Assembly (NCBI RefSeq): GCF_009600605.1
Contig: NZ_VWNA01000003.1
Span: 744,001-808,000, forward strand
Source of the DNA: Segnochrobactrum spirostomi
GTDB taxonomy: Bacteria > Pseudomonadota > Alphaproteobacteria > Rhizobiales > Segnochrobactraceae
DNA length: 64,000 nt
Direction: 5' to 3'
In this document: positions 18,098 through 27,012 of the stretch, piece by piece
Numbering within the stretch: position 1 is the first letter of the stretch
How the letters are laid out: every line of letters starts with the position of its first letter
The notes under the pieces: generated by a model
Database searches by the model: none
Seen by the model: only the letters and a program-made list of their open reading frames with translations
What the model was told of the DNA's origin: nothing
Made by a program: the position numbers and the translations under genes

Positions 18098-18112
18098 GCA
18101 AAGGCCGTGCCA
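18098..18112 (-). promoter_or_regulatory. Sigma-54 (-24/-12) promoter for the aryl aldehyde/alcohol dehydrogenase operon
   Basis: On the minus strand the sequence reads TGGCACG-GCCT-TTGC, a full match to the conserved sigma-54 -24 and -12 elements at the required spacing. It faces the aldehyde dehydrogenase gene, and a sigma-54 activator gene is divergently placed. Confidence 0.88.
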
Positions 18113-18150
18113 AATCGGAAGCGCAACGCCAGCGGCCATCCCGCTGCGGC

Positions 18151-18168
18151 ATAACCAATTGAGGTTAT
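18151..18168. promoter_or_regulatory. Inverted repeat ATAACC-N6-GGTTAT, candidate activator site (UAS)
   Basis: Perfect 6-bp arms around AATTGA, containing CAATTG, about 40-55 bp upstream of the -24 element in an AT-rich stretch. XylR/DmpR-type upstream sites also centre on CAATTG. Likely bound by the neighbouring V4R activator. Confidence 0.5.
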
Positions 18169-18266
18169 TGCATTTTGTAGAAGATCGCGGGGCAGCGGCG
18201 CGCTTATGCTCCCGCTTGCGATTATGAAAATGATGAAATAGCCTTCATGAAATCATCATAACCTCG

Positions 18267-20047
18267 ATGGTTCCCACGATGGCTTCGCAGCGCCCGCCCG
18301 GGCTGATCTCCCTCGCCGAAGCCTCCCGCAAGACGGGCAAGATCCTCACGCGCGGCGCCTTCAGCGAACGCGACACCGGCGCCGCACCGACCCTGAGCGA
18401 CCTCACCGAAGCGCTCCACTTCGCGCTCGGCGACGGCCGGATCTGGCTCAATGACCAGCGCATGGTGCTCATGCAATCGCTGGTGCTCGGCCGTCTCCGC
18501 CAGGAGATCATCGACGCCTTCGGCCTGGAAACGGCGAAGGGCATCTTCATGCGTGTCGGCTACATGCAGGGCGTGCGCGATGCCGAGCTGATCCGGAAGC
18601 GCTTTCCGCCGGACACTCTGACCCACGCCCTGGCCGCCGGGCCGCGGGTCCACACGCTGGAAGGCTTCGTCAAGGTGACGACGAAGCAGTTCGAGTTCGA
18701 TCTCCAGAAGGGCACCTATTTCGGCGAGTTCCAGTGGGACGATTCGTCGGAGGCGGCCGAGCATCTCGCGAGCTACGGCATCGCGACCGAGCCGGTCTGC
18801 TGGATGCAGACGGGCTATCCGTCTGGCTACACCAGCACCCTGTTCGGCCGACCGGTCATCTTCCGCGAGATCGAATGTGCCGGCATGGGCGCGGCGCGCT
18901 GCCTCGTCGTCGGCCAGCACGCCGACGGATGGGAGAAGGACGCTCCGGAGCGTCATTATCTCGGCCTCGACTGGAAGGCCCGGCCGAAACGCGGCACGGC
19001 GCGCGCCACCCAAGCGGCCGCGGCGCAGGCGGCCGGCCCGGGCGGAGCAGAGGCGGACGACAATCAGGTCGTCGGCGTGTCGGCGAGCTTTTTGCGCACC
19101 CGGCTGATGCTGGAGAAGGTCGCCGATACCAACGCCACGGTGCTCTTCATCGGCGAATCCGGCGTCGGCAAGGAGCTGTTCTCGAGCGAGTTGCACAGGC
19201 TCAGCCCGCGGCAGAGCAGGCCCTTCGTGCCGATCAATTGCGCGGCGATTCCGGAGACTCTGGTCGAGTCCGAGCTGTTCGGCGTCGAGCGGGGGCCTTC
19301 ACCGGCGCGGTGCAATCGCGCGCCGGCTACTTCGAGCGCGCCCACCGCGGCACGCTGTTTCTCGACGAGATCGCCTCGCTCACCTACGCGGCGCAGGGCA
19401 AGGTGCTGCGGGCGATCCAGGAGCGCAAGATCGAGCGGGTCGGCGGCAGCAAGACCGTGCCGATCGATGTGCGGGTCGTCGCCGCCTCGAACGTCGATCT
19501 CTCGGAGGAGGTGCGCGCGGGCCGGTTCCGGCAGGACCTCTATTTCCGACTCTGCGTCTTCCCGATCGTCATCCCGCCGCTGCGTGATCGCCGCGACGAC
19601 ATCCCGCTGCTCGCGGAGCACTTCCTGAAGCTGTTCCGCGAACGCCACCGGCGCGACGTGCCGGGCTTCACTCGCCGGGCCATGGAAGCGCTGCTCGCCT
19701 ACGATTTCCCCGGCAACATCCGCGAGCTCCAGAACCTCGTCGAGCGCGGCGTGATCTGCGCCGACAACGGGTCGCTGATCGATGTCGCCCATCTCTTTAC
19801 GGGCTTCGAGAAAGCGCCCTCCCTCGCCCTGCGGCTGACCGGCGAAGGCCGCATCGGCCGCTCTCCCGGCAGGGCGCGCGACCCGCAGCCGATGACGAGC
19901 GCGGCAGCGCTCAAGCGGGCGGAGGAAGACCTCTACCGATCGGCGCTCGAGGCGGCCGGCGGCAATATCTCCGCCGCCGCCCGCCAACTCGGCCTGAGCC
20001 GGGCGAAGCTCGACTATCGCCTCAAGACGCGGCGAACCGAGGGTTGA
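18267..20047 (+). CDS. Sigma-54-dependent activator with XylR-N/V4R sensor domain (one frameshift)
   Basis: XylR/DmpR/AreR-like protein of about 593 residues once repaired. An N-terminal aromatic-sensing domain plus V4R region (ECAGMGAARC cysteines near residues 206-215) is followed by an AAA+ domain (GESGVGKE Walker A, GTLFLDEI Walker B) and a C-terminal Fis-type helix-turn-helix (AARQLGLSRAKLDYRL). The frame shifts at the 5-G run 19291-19295. One added G recreates VERGAFTGAV, which contains the GAFTGA loop that contacts sigma-54. It is divergent from the dehydrogenase operon it should activate. No clear ribosome site precedes the ATG. Confidence 0.9.
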
Positions 20048-20059
20048 AGGACCGCGCCG

Positions 20060-20446
20060 TCAGCGGAAGCAGAGCACGTCCGCTTCGGCCTGGGCGCGGC
20101 GAACGCTCGCGACGATATCGTCGAACGACTTCACCGATTTGAACACCATCGTGTTCTGCCCGACCCCCTGGCGCATCGAGAGGATCGTCTGCGCCTGCTC
20201 GTAACGGTCGTACGGGATGATCGAGGCGATGGTGTCGATCGAACAGGCACAGTGGGACATCACGTCCCGCCCCTGCCCGTTCACCGCCATGCAGGCGAGC
20301 ACGTAATCGACGCGCGCCTCGGTCGGGTAATCGTTCGCCGTCGGGTCGGCCCGCGCGGTGTGCGGCACCACGGCGAGGCCCACCATCAGGGCAAGCGGCG
20401 CCAGACGGGGGCCGAAGCGCGGCTTGAAATGGGAACGGATGCTCAT
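20060..20446 (-). CDS. Small exported Cys-containing protein of unknown function, methylotrophy-associated
   Basis: A 128-residue protein with a signal peptide (LAPLALMVGLAVVPHTARA) and a mature domain with conserved-looking cysteines: ACMAVNGQ, SHCACSIDTIAS and a C-terminal LCFR. I recall similar short exported proteins near xox or lanthanide genes in methylotrophs, but no function is assigned. It may be periplasmic with disulfides. It ends 12 bp from the convergent activator gene and follows the response-regulator gene on the same strand. Confidence 0.75.
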   Translation of the reverse strand: MSIRSHFKPRFGPRLAPLALMVGLAVVPHTARADPTANDYPTEARVDYVLACMAVNGQGRDVMSHCACSIDTIASIIPYDRYEQAQTILSMRQGVGQNTMVFKSVKSFDDIVASVRRAQAEADVLCFR

Positions 20447-20548
20447 CGGTTCGTCCTCGGTCGTTTTACTCGCTGGGTCCCCGCGCCGTGGCCGGCGTCT
20501 TGTTGACCTTGTCGTTTCAGGTGGTCGTCCGCGATCCGCGCGGCGGCG

Positions 20549-21252
20549 TCATGCCTCCGCGGCCCAGCGGGCCTGGGCGAGGTCGAGCATGAAGCCCCGG
20601 CCCCTGACGGTGACGAGCGGCGGCCCCCCGCCCGCGACAGCTCCGCCAGCTTCCCCCGCAAATAGCCGACATAGACATCGACCACGTTGAGCGACACGCC
20701 GCCCTGGTTCGCCCAGAGCTGGTCGAAGATCTCGTTGCGCGGCAGTGGCCGGTTCGGCGCGCGCATCAGCATTTCGAGAAGATCCGCCTCGCGCTGGGTG
20801 AGCCGCGTCTTCGCCGACCCGTAGCGCGCCTCGCGCAGGTTGAGGTCGAGTTCGAGGCGTCCGGCCGAAACGAGCGAGGCCTCCGTCGCGCCGAGGCGGC
20901 GCAGCAGATGGGTTCTGAGGCGCGCGACGAGCTCCGCAAACGAGAACGGCTTCACGATATAATCGTCGGCCCCGGCCGATAGTCCTTCCGCCCGGTCGCG
21001 CACCTCGTCCTTGGCGCTGAGGAAGAGGATCGGCCCGGCATGACCGAGGGTCCGCAACGCGCGGCAAACCTCGATCCCGGACGCATCGGGCAGCATCATG
21101 TCGAGCACGACCGCCGCGGGTAGCCCCTTGCGCGCCTCCGTCACCGCCGCCGCCGCGGTCTCGACGACGGTTACGGAGAAGCCCTCGGATTCGAGCCCGC
21201 GCGCGAGCACAGAGCCGATGTCGACGTCGTCTTCCACCACAAGAACATTCAT
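20549..21252 (-). CDS. OmpR-family response regulator (one frameshift near the C-terminus)
   Basis: The receiver domain has the acidic pair (VEDDVD), phospho-acceptor Asp in VVLDMMLPDAS and Lys in FLSAKDEV. The OmpR winged-helix output domain follows. The frame breaks in the recognition-wing region at the 6-C run 20624-20629 (plus strand). One more base restores RAGGPPLVTVRGRGFML, the normal end of this family; without it the protein would carry a long unrelated tail. It overlaps the histidine kinase gene by 4 bp. Placed in a lanthanide/methanol locus, so it may control those genes (inference). Confidence 0.9.
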
Positions 21253-22844
21253 GCCGCGTCATCTCCGGCGAATTCGGCCATGGCGGGCAATCCGCCGGGG
21301 CCGCGCGCATCGCCATAACCAGGCATCTTCGGCAGCCTGATCCGCACGTCCGTTCCGCGCGGCTCGGCCGGCATGATGCCGATGGTGCCACCATGCCGCT
21401 CCACGACCCAGCGCGCCAGAGCCAGACCGATGCCGAAGCCGCCGCTCTTCTCGCCGCCGCCCGATCGCGCGAACCGCTCGAACAGACTCTGCAAGGCTTC
21501 CGGCGCGATCCCGCATCCGTCATCGGCGAGGAGGATCGAAACGGCGTCCGCCGTCTCCTCGCCGCGCAGCTCGATCCGGGTCGCGCCCGTGGCGTGCTCA
21601 AACGCGTTTCCGATCAGGCCCTCGACGACCTGTCGAAGCCATTCCCGATCGGCGAGGACGATCGGGTCGGTCGGCCCGTGCACCAACGTCAACGCGATCC
21701 CGCGGCGAACGGCGTGCCGCGCGAAGCCGTCGATCGCCTCTTCGAGCACCGCATTCAGAGAGACCTCTTCGCGGTGAAGCTCGATTTCGCCCGAGGCCGA
21801 ACGGGCGACGCGCAGCATATCCCCGACGCGTCGATGCAGGCGCTGCGCCCGCCCGCGGATGGTGAGGAAGGCCGCGCGCAGGGGCCCGTCCTCCTTCGCG
21901 AGACCGCGCAGCGCCACATCGCACTCGCCGAGGATCACAGTCAGCGGCGTGCGCAGTTCGTGGCTGACGTCGGCGAAGAAGCGGCGTCGCTGGCCGTCAA
22001 CCGTCGTCAGGCGGGCGTTGGCGGCCTGGAGCTCGGCGGTACGGTCCGCGATCGTTCGCTCGAGCGCGGCGCGATCGGTGACGACCCGACGTTCGCGGCG
22101 CGCAAGCCGTGCCGCCATGCGATTGAACTGGGCGACGAGCAGGCCGAGTTCGTCGCGCCCACCCCCGGCGATCCGAATCTCGAGCTGGCCTCGGCCGACC
22201 GCCGCCGCGCCGGCCTCGATCTCGGCGATCCGGCGCACCAGCGGCCCGGTGATCCGTCGGTGCAGGGCGACCATCAGAAGGATGGCGAGCACCGCCGCGG
22301 CGGCCGCGCCCCATTGAAGGCGCTCTGACAGCGTGCGCGCTGCCTGCCGGGTGCGTTCGATTTCGCGGCGCTCGGCATCGACGAGGCTCGAAAGCTGGGG
22401 GCCCGCCGACGCGGCGAAGGCATTGAGCGCGCCCTTCACGGTATCGGTCCGGGCCATCGTGTCGGGCATGCGCCGCGCCTCGGCAATCTGGCGGTCGAGC
22501 AGATCGAAATCGGCCGAGATGCGGGCAAGTTGCGCCGGCTCGATGGTGACGGCCCCTCCCGCTGCGGCGACGACGCGGAAGGCCGCGGATACCGACGCCC
22601 GCGCCGTCGCCATGGCGCCGTTGACGCCCGACGTGCTGCCCGCCGCCGCGACCGCAGCGAGGCCGTAATCGGAAAGCCGGCCGGACAGGCTCGCCAGCAG
22701 ATCGAGACGGGTCCGCGCGGTGAAGGCGCGTTCGAGCGCGGCGTCGGACGCGCGCAGCCCCTCGACCAGCGAAAACGCCGCCACGACGGCCGTCAGCACC
22801 GCCGCTCCGGCGAGGATGGCGAGCCTCAGCCGGATCGAACTCAT
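21249..22844 (-). CDS. Sensor histidine kinase (HAMP, HisKA, HATPase_c)
   Basis: Membrane kinase of about 531 residues. One TM helix at the N-terminus, a periplasmic sensor region of about 150 residues rich in Ala and helix-forming residues, and a second TM helix (WGAAAAAVLAILLMVAL) are followed by HAMP and HisKA with phospho-His near residue 295 (DVSHELRTPL). The ATPase domain has an N box (GNAFEH), G1 (DDGCGIAP) and G2 (GFGIGLAL). An alternative start lies 27 bp upstream. Paired with the OmpR regulator. The signal is unknown; neighbours suggest lanthanide, PQQ-enzyme status or methanol. Confidence 0.9.
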   Translation of the reverse strand: MSSIRLRLAILAGAAVLTAVVAAFSLVEGLRASDAALERAFTARTRLDLLASLSGRLSDYGLAAVAAAGSTSGVNGAMATARASVSAAFRVVAAAGGAVTIEPAQLARISADFDLLDRQIAEARRMPDTMARTDTVKGALNAFAASAGPQLSSLVDAERREIERTRQAARTLSERLQWGAAAAAVLAILLMVALHRRITGPLVRRIAEIEAGAAAVGRGQLEIRIAGGGRDELGLLVAQFNRMAARLARRERRVVTDRAALERTIADRTAELQAANARLTTVDGQRRRFFADVSHELRTPLTVILGECDVALRGLAKEDGPLRAAFLTIRGRAQRLHRRVGDMLRVARSASGEIELHREEVSLNAVLEEAIDGFARHAVRRGIALTLVHGPTDPIVLADREWLRQVVEGLIGNAFEHATGATRIELRGEETADAVSILLADDGCGIAPEALQSLFERFARSGGGEKSGGFGIGLALARWVVERHGGTIGIMPAEPRGTDVRIRLPKMPGYGDARGPGGLPAMAEFAGDDAA

Positions 22845-22920
22845 TCTCAAACGCGGACCGCGGCGGCGCACGTCATCTCCCTCGATGCGCCGCCCTTGTC
22901 CGCCTTCGGCGTCGGCGACG

Positions 22921-23127
22921 TCAGATATCGATCTTTTTCGCCGAAGTCGGCACGCAACGCCAGCGCGTCACATGCCAAGCGGGGTGGCTCGTCTGCCATT
23001 CGACGATGGCGAACTGCGCAGCACTCATGCACTGCATCGCAGCGGCATTCTCGATCGACCAGACGATCTGCTCTTCGCGACAGGTCTTGGGCTCTGCCAC
23101 GAGGCATACGGCCATGAGGAGAAGCAT
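22921..23127 (-). CDS. Small Cys-rich secreted protein of unknown function
   Basis: A 68-residue protein with a short hydrophobic N-terminus (MLLLMAVCLVAEP) and cysteines in KTCREEQ, MQCMSAAQ and WRCVPT. A HPAWHVTRWRC segment resembles small conserved rhizobial exported proteins I have seen, all uncharacterised. GGAG precedes the start. It shares the strand with the DUF2380-like gene and the kinase genes. Confidence 0.6.
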   Translation of the reverse strand: MLLLMAVCLVAEPKTCREEQIVWSIENAAAMQCMSAAQFAIVEWQTSHPAWHVTRWRCVPTSAKKIDI

Positions 23128-23220
23128 GCACGATCTCCTTCTTCACGCCACTGCCCTGCCGGCGTCCACTGGGGAGGAGCGGTCGCCGCGCAATCGAACA
23201 GCCGTACGAGGCGCACGGCA

Positions 23221-23748
23221 TCACGGCTCCGTCGGCAGGGGCGGATCGAGGAGCCGGTTTTTCACGATCCAGCGGACACCGCGAACCCAACCATCGTCGG
23301 TGTCGCCACGGATATCGGCGAGCCCGGCCCGAACCAGTTTGCCGGAGCGCGCGTCGTCGATCTTAACGCGAAAGGACAGGATGAGATTGGACGTTTTTTG
23401 CACCAACAGGGTGGCGACCCAGTCCGCCCCGAGCGACTTCGCGATGTCGTCCTCGCAGCCGTTGCACTTGTAGACGGGTCCTTCGTCGGCGATCCGCGCG
23501 GCCGCTGGCGTCACATCCACCACCTCGACCTCCCCGGATTGGGCGAGCAGCTTGCGCAGTTCCGCTGTGACGAGATCGAGGCGGTGCTGCAAGTCCGGCG
23601 ACGGATTTCGGGTCGCGGCGCCGCTCATGTCGAGAAGTTCTGCCGGTAGGACGGCAACATGCGGCGCGGCCTCGGCCGTGGCCGAGGTCAGCCCCGCGAC
23701 CAAGGCGAGCGCCGCCATCATCGCTTTTTTGTGAAGTTGTTTTCGCAA
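23221..23748 (-). CDS. DUF2380/DUF3280-type periplasmic protein
   Basis: Secreted protein of about 175 residues, signal peptide ending near AEA-APH. The domain begins VAVLPAELLDMSG and includes KCNGCEDDIAKSLGADWV, in which the two Cys are CNGC. Proteins of this kind are found next to PQQ-dehydrogenase ABC loci in methylotrophs; no biochemical role is known to me. The TTG at 23748 is preferred because it follows GCGAGG at good spacing and gives a basic n-region; GTG at 23766 or ATG at 23721 are alternatives. Divergent from the LutA/PedA1-like gene. Confidence 0.75.
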   Translation of the reverse strand: MRKQLHKKAMMAALALVAGLTSATAEAAPHVAVLPAELLDMSGAATRNPSPDLQHRLDLVTAELRKLLAQSGEVEVVDVTPAAARIADEGPVYKCNGCEDDIAKSLGADWVATLLVQKTSNLILSFRVKIDDARSGKLVRAGLADIRGDTDDGWVRGVRWIVKNRLLDPPLPTEP

Positions 23749-23926
23749 GATGACCCTCGCAACCACCGCAACGAACAGATCACGCTAGGTCTAGGGCGCT
23801 GCGGCGAGGCCGACAAGTCCCGCACAGGACTCTTATATTTCTCTTATGAGGGCTGCTGTGCTTGATCTTGACGCGAGAGATAGGAAGCTGCGCAAGCTGC
23901 TGCGATCCGGGTACGGGAGCGTTCGA

Positions 23927-25123
23927 ATGAGTGTGGGATCCTGGGTGCGGGCCGGCCTGTTCGGGCTGGGTCTCGCCGCGGCACCGATGGCGGTCGGCCC
24001 TGCTGCGGCGGACGCCGGCGACATCGCGATCGGCGTGATCATGCGCAAGATCCCGCCGCCGCCGGCGGATGCGATCGATCCGGTTCCGGTCGACGAGGGC
24101 GTCGCCGGCGCGCGGATCGCGATCGAGGACAACAACACCACCGGCCGTTTCATGAAGCAGCATTATGCGCTCAGTGAAACGGTGCTCGACAAGGACCAAT
24201 CCCCGGTCGACGCGGCGAAGGCCCTCGTCGCCAAGGGCACCAAGATCCTGGTGCTGTCGCTGCCCGCCGCCGACGTCACGGCAGTCGCCGATGCGGTGAA
24301 GGATGCGGGCGCCATCGTCTTCAACGCGGGGGCGACCGACGACAGCCTCCGCAATGCGGATTGCCGCGTCAACGTGTTCTCGGTCGCGCCGAGCCGGGCG
24401 ATGCTCACCGACGCCTTGATGCAATATCTGGCGACCAAGCGCTGGACCAACCTCTTCCTCGTCACCGGGCCGACCCCGGCCGACGGGCTCTACGCGGATC
24501 AGGTCCGCCGCGCGGCCAAGAAGTTCGGCCTCAAAATCGGGTCGGAGAAAGCCTGGACCTTCGGCGCACTCGCGACCGCCCGGGCGGACGGCCCGATCTC
24601 GGCCGACGCCCTCGTTTTCACCCGCGGCGTCGATTACGACGTCCTCATCGTCGCCGACGAGCCCGGCGATTTCGGCGATTACGTCCTCTACCGCACCTGG
24701 TCGCCGAAGCTCGTGGCGGGCACCCAGGGTCTCATCGCCACGACGATGCATCCCACACTTCAGGTCTGGGGCGCGACGCAGCTTCAGAACCGCTTCCAGC
24801 GCACCTTCCAGCGGCGGATGCGGCCGGTCGATTATCAGGTCTGGATGGCGGTCCGCGCGGTCGGCGAAGCGGCGACGCGAACCCGCAGCGGCGATCCGGC
24901 GGCGCTCGCCGCCTTCATGGTGAAGCCCGAGTTCCAGCTCGCCGCCTACAAGGGCGTGCCGACGAGCTTCCGCCCGTGGGACCATCAACTGCGCCAGCCG
25001 ATCCTGGTGGTGCAGCCGATGTCGCTCGTGTCCGTCTCGCCGCAGCCGGAATTCCTCCACCAGCGCTCGCCGCTCGACTCGCTCGGCACCGACGAGCCGG
25101 AATCGACCTGCAAGTTCCACTGA
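23927..25123 (+). CDS. ABC substrate-binding protein of the PQQ-alcohol-dehydrogenase-linked system (LutA/PedA1-like)
   Basis: Periplasmic protein of about 398 residues: signal peptide ending near AAADAGD, then a type I binding fold (IAIGVIMRKIPPPP). It is recognised mainly by gene order: this binding protein, then a YVTN propeller, an ATPase and an ABC-2 permease. That set matches PedA1A2BC of Pseudomonas putida and the lut genes of Methylorubrum extorquens, which are implicated in lanthanide uptake. The ATG at 23927 has GGGAG about 8 bp upstream; the earlier ATG would add a basic leader before the signal peptide. A single Cys pair (ADCRV and the C-terminal STCKF) could form a disulfide. Confidence 0.85.
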   Translation: MSVGSWVRAGLFGLGLAAAPMAVGPAAADAGDIAIGVIMRKIPPPPADAIDPVPVDEGVAGARIAIEDNNTTGRFMKQHYALSETVLDKDQSPVDAAKALVAKGTKILVLSLPAADVTAVADAVKDAGAIVFNAGATDDSLRNADCRVNVFSVAPSRAMLTDALMQYLATKRWTNLFLVTGPTPADGLYADQVRRAAKKFGLKIGSEKAWTFGALATARADGPISADALVFTRGVDYDVLIVADEPGDFGDYVLYRTWSPKLVAGTQGLIATTMHPTLQVWGATQLQNRFQRTFQRRMRPVDYQVWMAVRAVGEAATRTRSGDPAALAAFMVKPEFQLAAYKGVPTSFRPWDHQLRQPILVVQPMSLVSVSPQPEFLHQRSPLDSLGTDEPESTCKFH

Positions 25124-25247
25124 GACCCGCTTTCGAAAGCGGGCCGCCGTTCGCAAGCGGCCCGCTCGTCACACCCGAAGAGAAGGTCCGCATCGCGGGC
25201 AACAAAGGGCCGGCCCGATCGGACCGGTCGAACAGGGAGGATCTTCC

Positions 25248-26219
25248 ATGCGCGCGCTCGTCGCCGTCACGCTCGGTCTCGCCACGCTCGCCGCGAGCGG
25301 CCCCGCCTTCGCCTACAAGGCCTATGTCTCGAACGAAGCCGACAACACCGTCAGCGTCATCGACACCGACACCTGGAAGGTGGTCGACACGGTCGATGCC
25401 GGCCGGCGTCCGCGCGGCATCACGCTGAGCCCCGACGGCAAGTCGCTCTATGTCTGCGCCAGCGACGACGACGGCGTGAACGTGCTCGACGCAGCCACAA
25501 TGAAGATCGAGCGCACGCTGCAATCGGGCGAAGATCCCGAACTGTTCGTCCTCGCGCCCAAGGGCAACCCGCTTTACATCGCCAACGAAGACTCCGCCGC
25601 CGTCACCGTCCTCGACGTCGAGAAGAACCAGGTCATCGCCCAGGTGCCGGTCGGCGTCGAGCCGGAGGGCATGGAGATCAGTCCGGACGGCAAGATCCTG
25701 ATCTCGACCTCCGAAACCACCAACATGGCGCACTTCATCGACACCTCGACCTACCAGGTGATCGACAGCGTCCTCGTCGACTCGCGCCCCCGCTACGCGC
25801 AGTTCAGCGAGGATGGCAAGGTTCTCTGGGTCAGCTCGGAGGTGGGCGGCACCGTCAGCATCATCGATCCAACCACCAAGCAGATCACGAACAAGATTTC
25901 CTTCGCGATCCCCGGCGTGGACAAGGAGGCGATCCAGCCGGTCGGCATCGCCCTCACCAAGGACGGCAAATACGGCTTCGTGGCGCTCGGCCCCGCGAAC
26001 CGGGTCGCCGTGATCGACGCCAAGACCTTCAAGGTGCTCGACTACCTTCTGGTCGGCCAGCGCGTCTGGCATCTCGCGCTCACGCCGGATCAGAAGTACC
26101 TTCTGACGACGAACGGCGTTTCCGGCGACGTGACGGTGATCGATGTGGCGGCCTTGAAGCCCATCAAGTCGATCCCCGTCGGCCGCTATCCCTGGGGCGT
26201 CGTGATCTCGCCGAACTGA
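25248..26219 (+). CDS. YVTN-repeat beta-propeller periplasmic protein (PedA2/LutB-like)
   Basis: A 323-residue secreted seven-bladed propeller (signal peptide to about PAFA). Repeats read like VSVIDTDTWKVVDTV followed by GRRPRGITLSPDGKSLYV, recurring about every 42 residues. Its family is specific to PQQ-dependent alcohol-dehydrogenase ABC loci. Role unproven; it may bind the metal or PQQ-enzyme partner in the periplasm. A GGGAGGA ribosome site precedes the ATG. It lies between the binding protein and ATPase genes. Confidence 0.88.
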   Translation: MRALVAVTLGLATLAASGPAFAYKAYVSNEADNTVSVIDTDTWKVVDTVDAGRRPRGITLSPDGKSLYVCASDDDGVNVLDAATMKIERTLQSGEDPELFVLAPKGNPLYIANEDSAAVTVLDVEKNQVIAQVPVGVEPEGMEISPDGKILISTSETTNMAHFIDTSTYQVIDSVLVDSRPRYAQFSEDGKVLWVSSEVGGTVSIIDPTTKQITNKISFAIPGVDKEAIQPVGIALTKDGKYGFVALGPANRVAVIDAKTFKVLDYLLVGQRVWHLALTPDQKYLLTTNGVSGDVTVIDVAALKPIKSIPVGRYPWGVVISPN

Positions 26220-26238
26220 GCCCCGCGCAGGAGTGCCG

Positions 26239-27012
26239 ATGACGTCGCCCATGCCTGCCGTGCCGATGCCGGACGCTGCCTTGTCGGTGGAAGGCGTCGG
26301 CCATCGCTTCGGGCGGCGGGAGGCATTGCGCGACGTTTCCATCGTCGTGCCGAGCGGGGGCTTCGTCGCCCTGCTCGGCCCGAACGGAGCCGGCAAGACG
26401 ACCCTGTTCTCGGTGACGACGCGTCTTTACGACAACCGCACCGGCCGCATCCGCATCTTCGGCCACGATCTGCGGCGCGAACCCTCCCTCGCGCTCGCGG
26501 AGATGGGGGTCGTGTTCCAGGCGCGAACCCTCGACCTCGATCTGTCGGTGCAGCAGAACCTCGCTTATCACGCGGCCCTCCATGGCCTCTCCGGGGCCGC
26601 CGTGAAGGCGCGGATCGCGGAACTGCTCGGCCGCGTCGGGCTCACCGACCGCGCCGGCGACAAGGTGCGCAACCTCTCCGGCGGACAGGCGCGGCGGGTC
26701 GAAATCGCCCGCGCCCTCGTGCACAATCCCCGCCTTCTCCTGCTCGACGAGCCCACCGTCGGCCTCGATCTCGAATCCCGCGCGGCGATCGTGGCGATCG
26801 TGCGCGATCTGGTGCGGACAGAAGGGCTCTCGGTGCTCTGGTCCACCCACCTGTTCGACGAGATCGAGCCGGACGACACCGTGTTCGTGCTCCATCGCGG
26901 CCGCATCCTCACCTCGGGCAGCGCCGCGGCGATCGCCGGGGACACCGATCTCGCGACCGCGTTCCGAGCCCTCACGGCCGACGACGGGTCGGCGCCGGAG
27001 GCCGCCGCATGA
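26239..27012 (+). CDS. ABC ATP-binding protein of the lanthanide-type system (PedB/LutE-like)
   Basis: A 257-residue ATPase with Walker A GPNGAGKTT, signature LSGGQARRVE, Walker B LLLLDEPT and switch His in WSTHLF. AGGAG lies 5 bp before the ATG; a GTG two codons upstream is less likely. Its stop overlaps the permease start (ATGA). Sequence type is that of ABC-2 exporters/ABCA-like ATPases, although the locus is associated with uptake in other bacteria. Confidence 0.9.
   Translation: MTSPMPAVPMPDAALSVEGVGHRFGRREALRDVSIVVPSGGFVALLGPNGAGKTTLFSVTTRLYDNRTGRIRIFGHDLRREPSLALAEMGVVFQARTLDLDLSVQQNLAYHAALHGLSGAAVKARIAELLGRVGLTDRAGDKVRNLSGGQARRVEIARALVHNPRLLLLDEPTVGLDLESRAAIVAIVRDLVRTEGLSVLWSTHLFDEIEPDDTVFVLHRGRILTSGSAAAIAGDTDLATAFRALTADDGSAPEAAA

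Noticed and set aside
16254-18158. A 634-codon frame overlapping the aldehyde dehydrogenase in another frame
   Set aside because: Arg-rich shadow of the dehydrogenase; lacks motifs and ribosome site.
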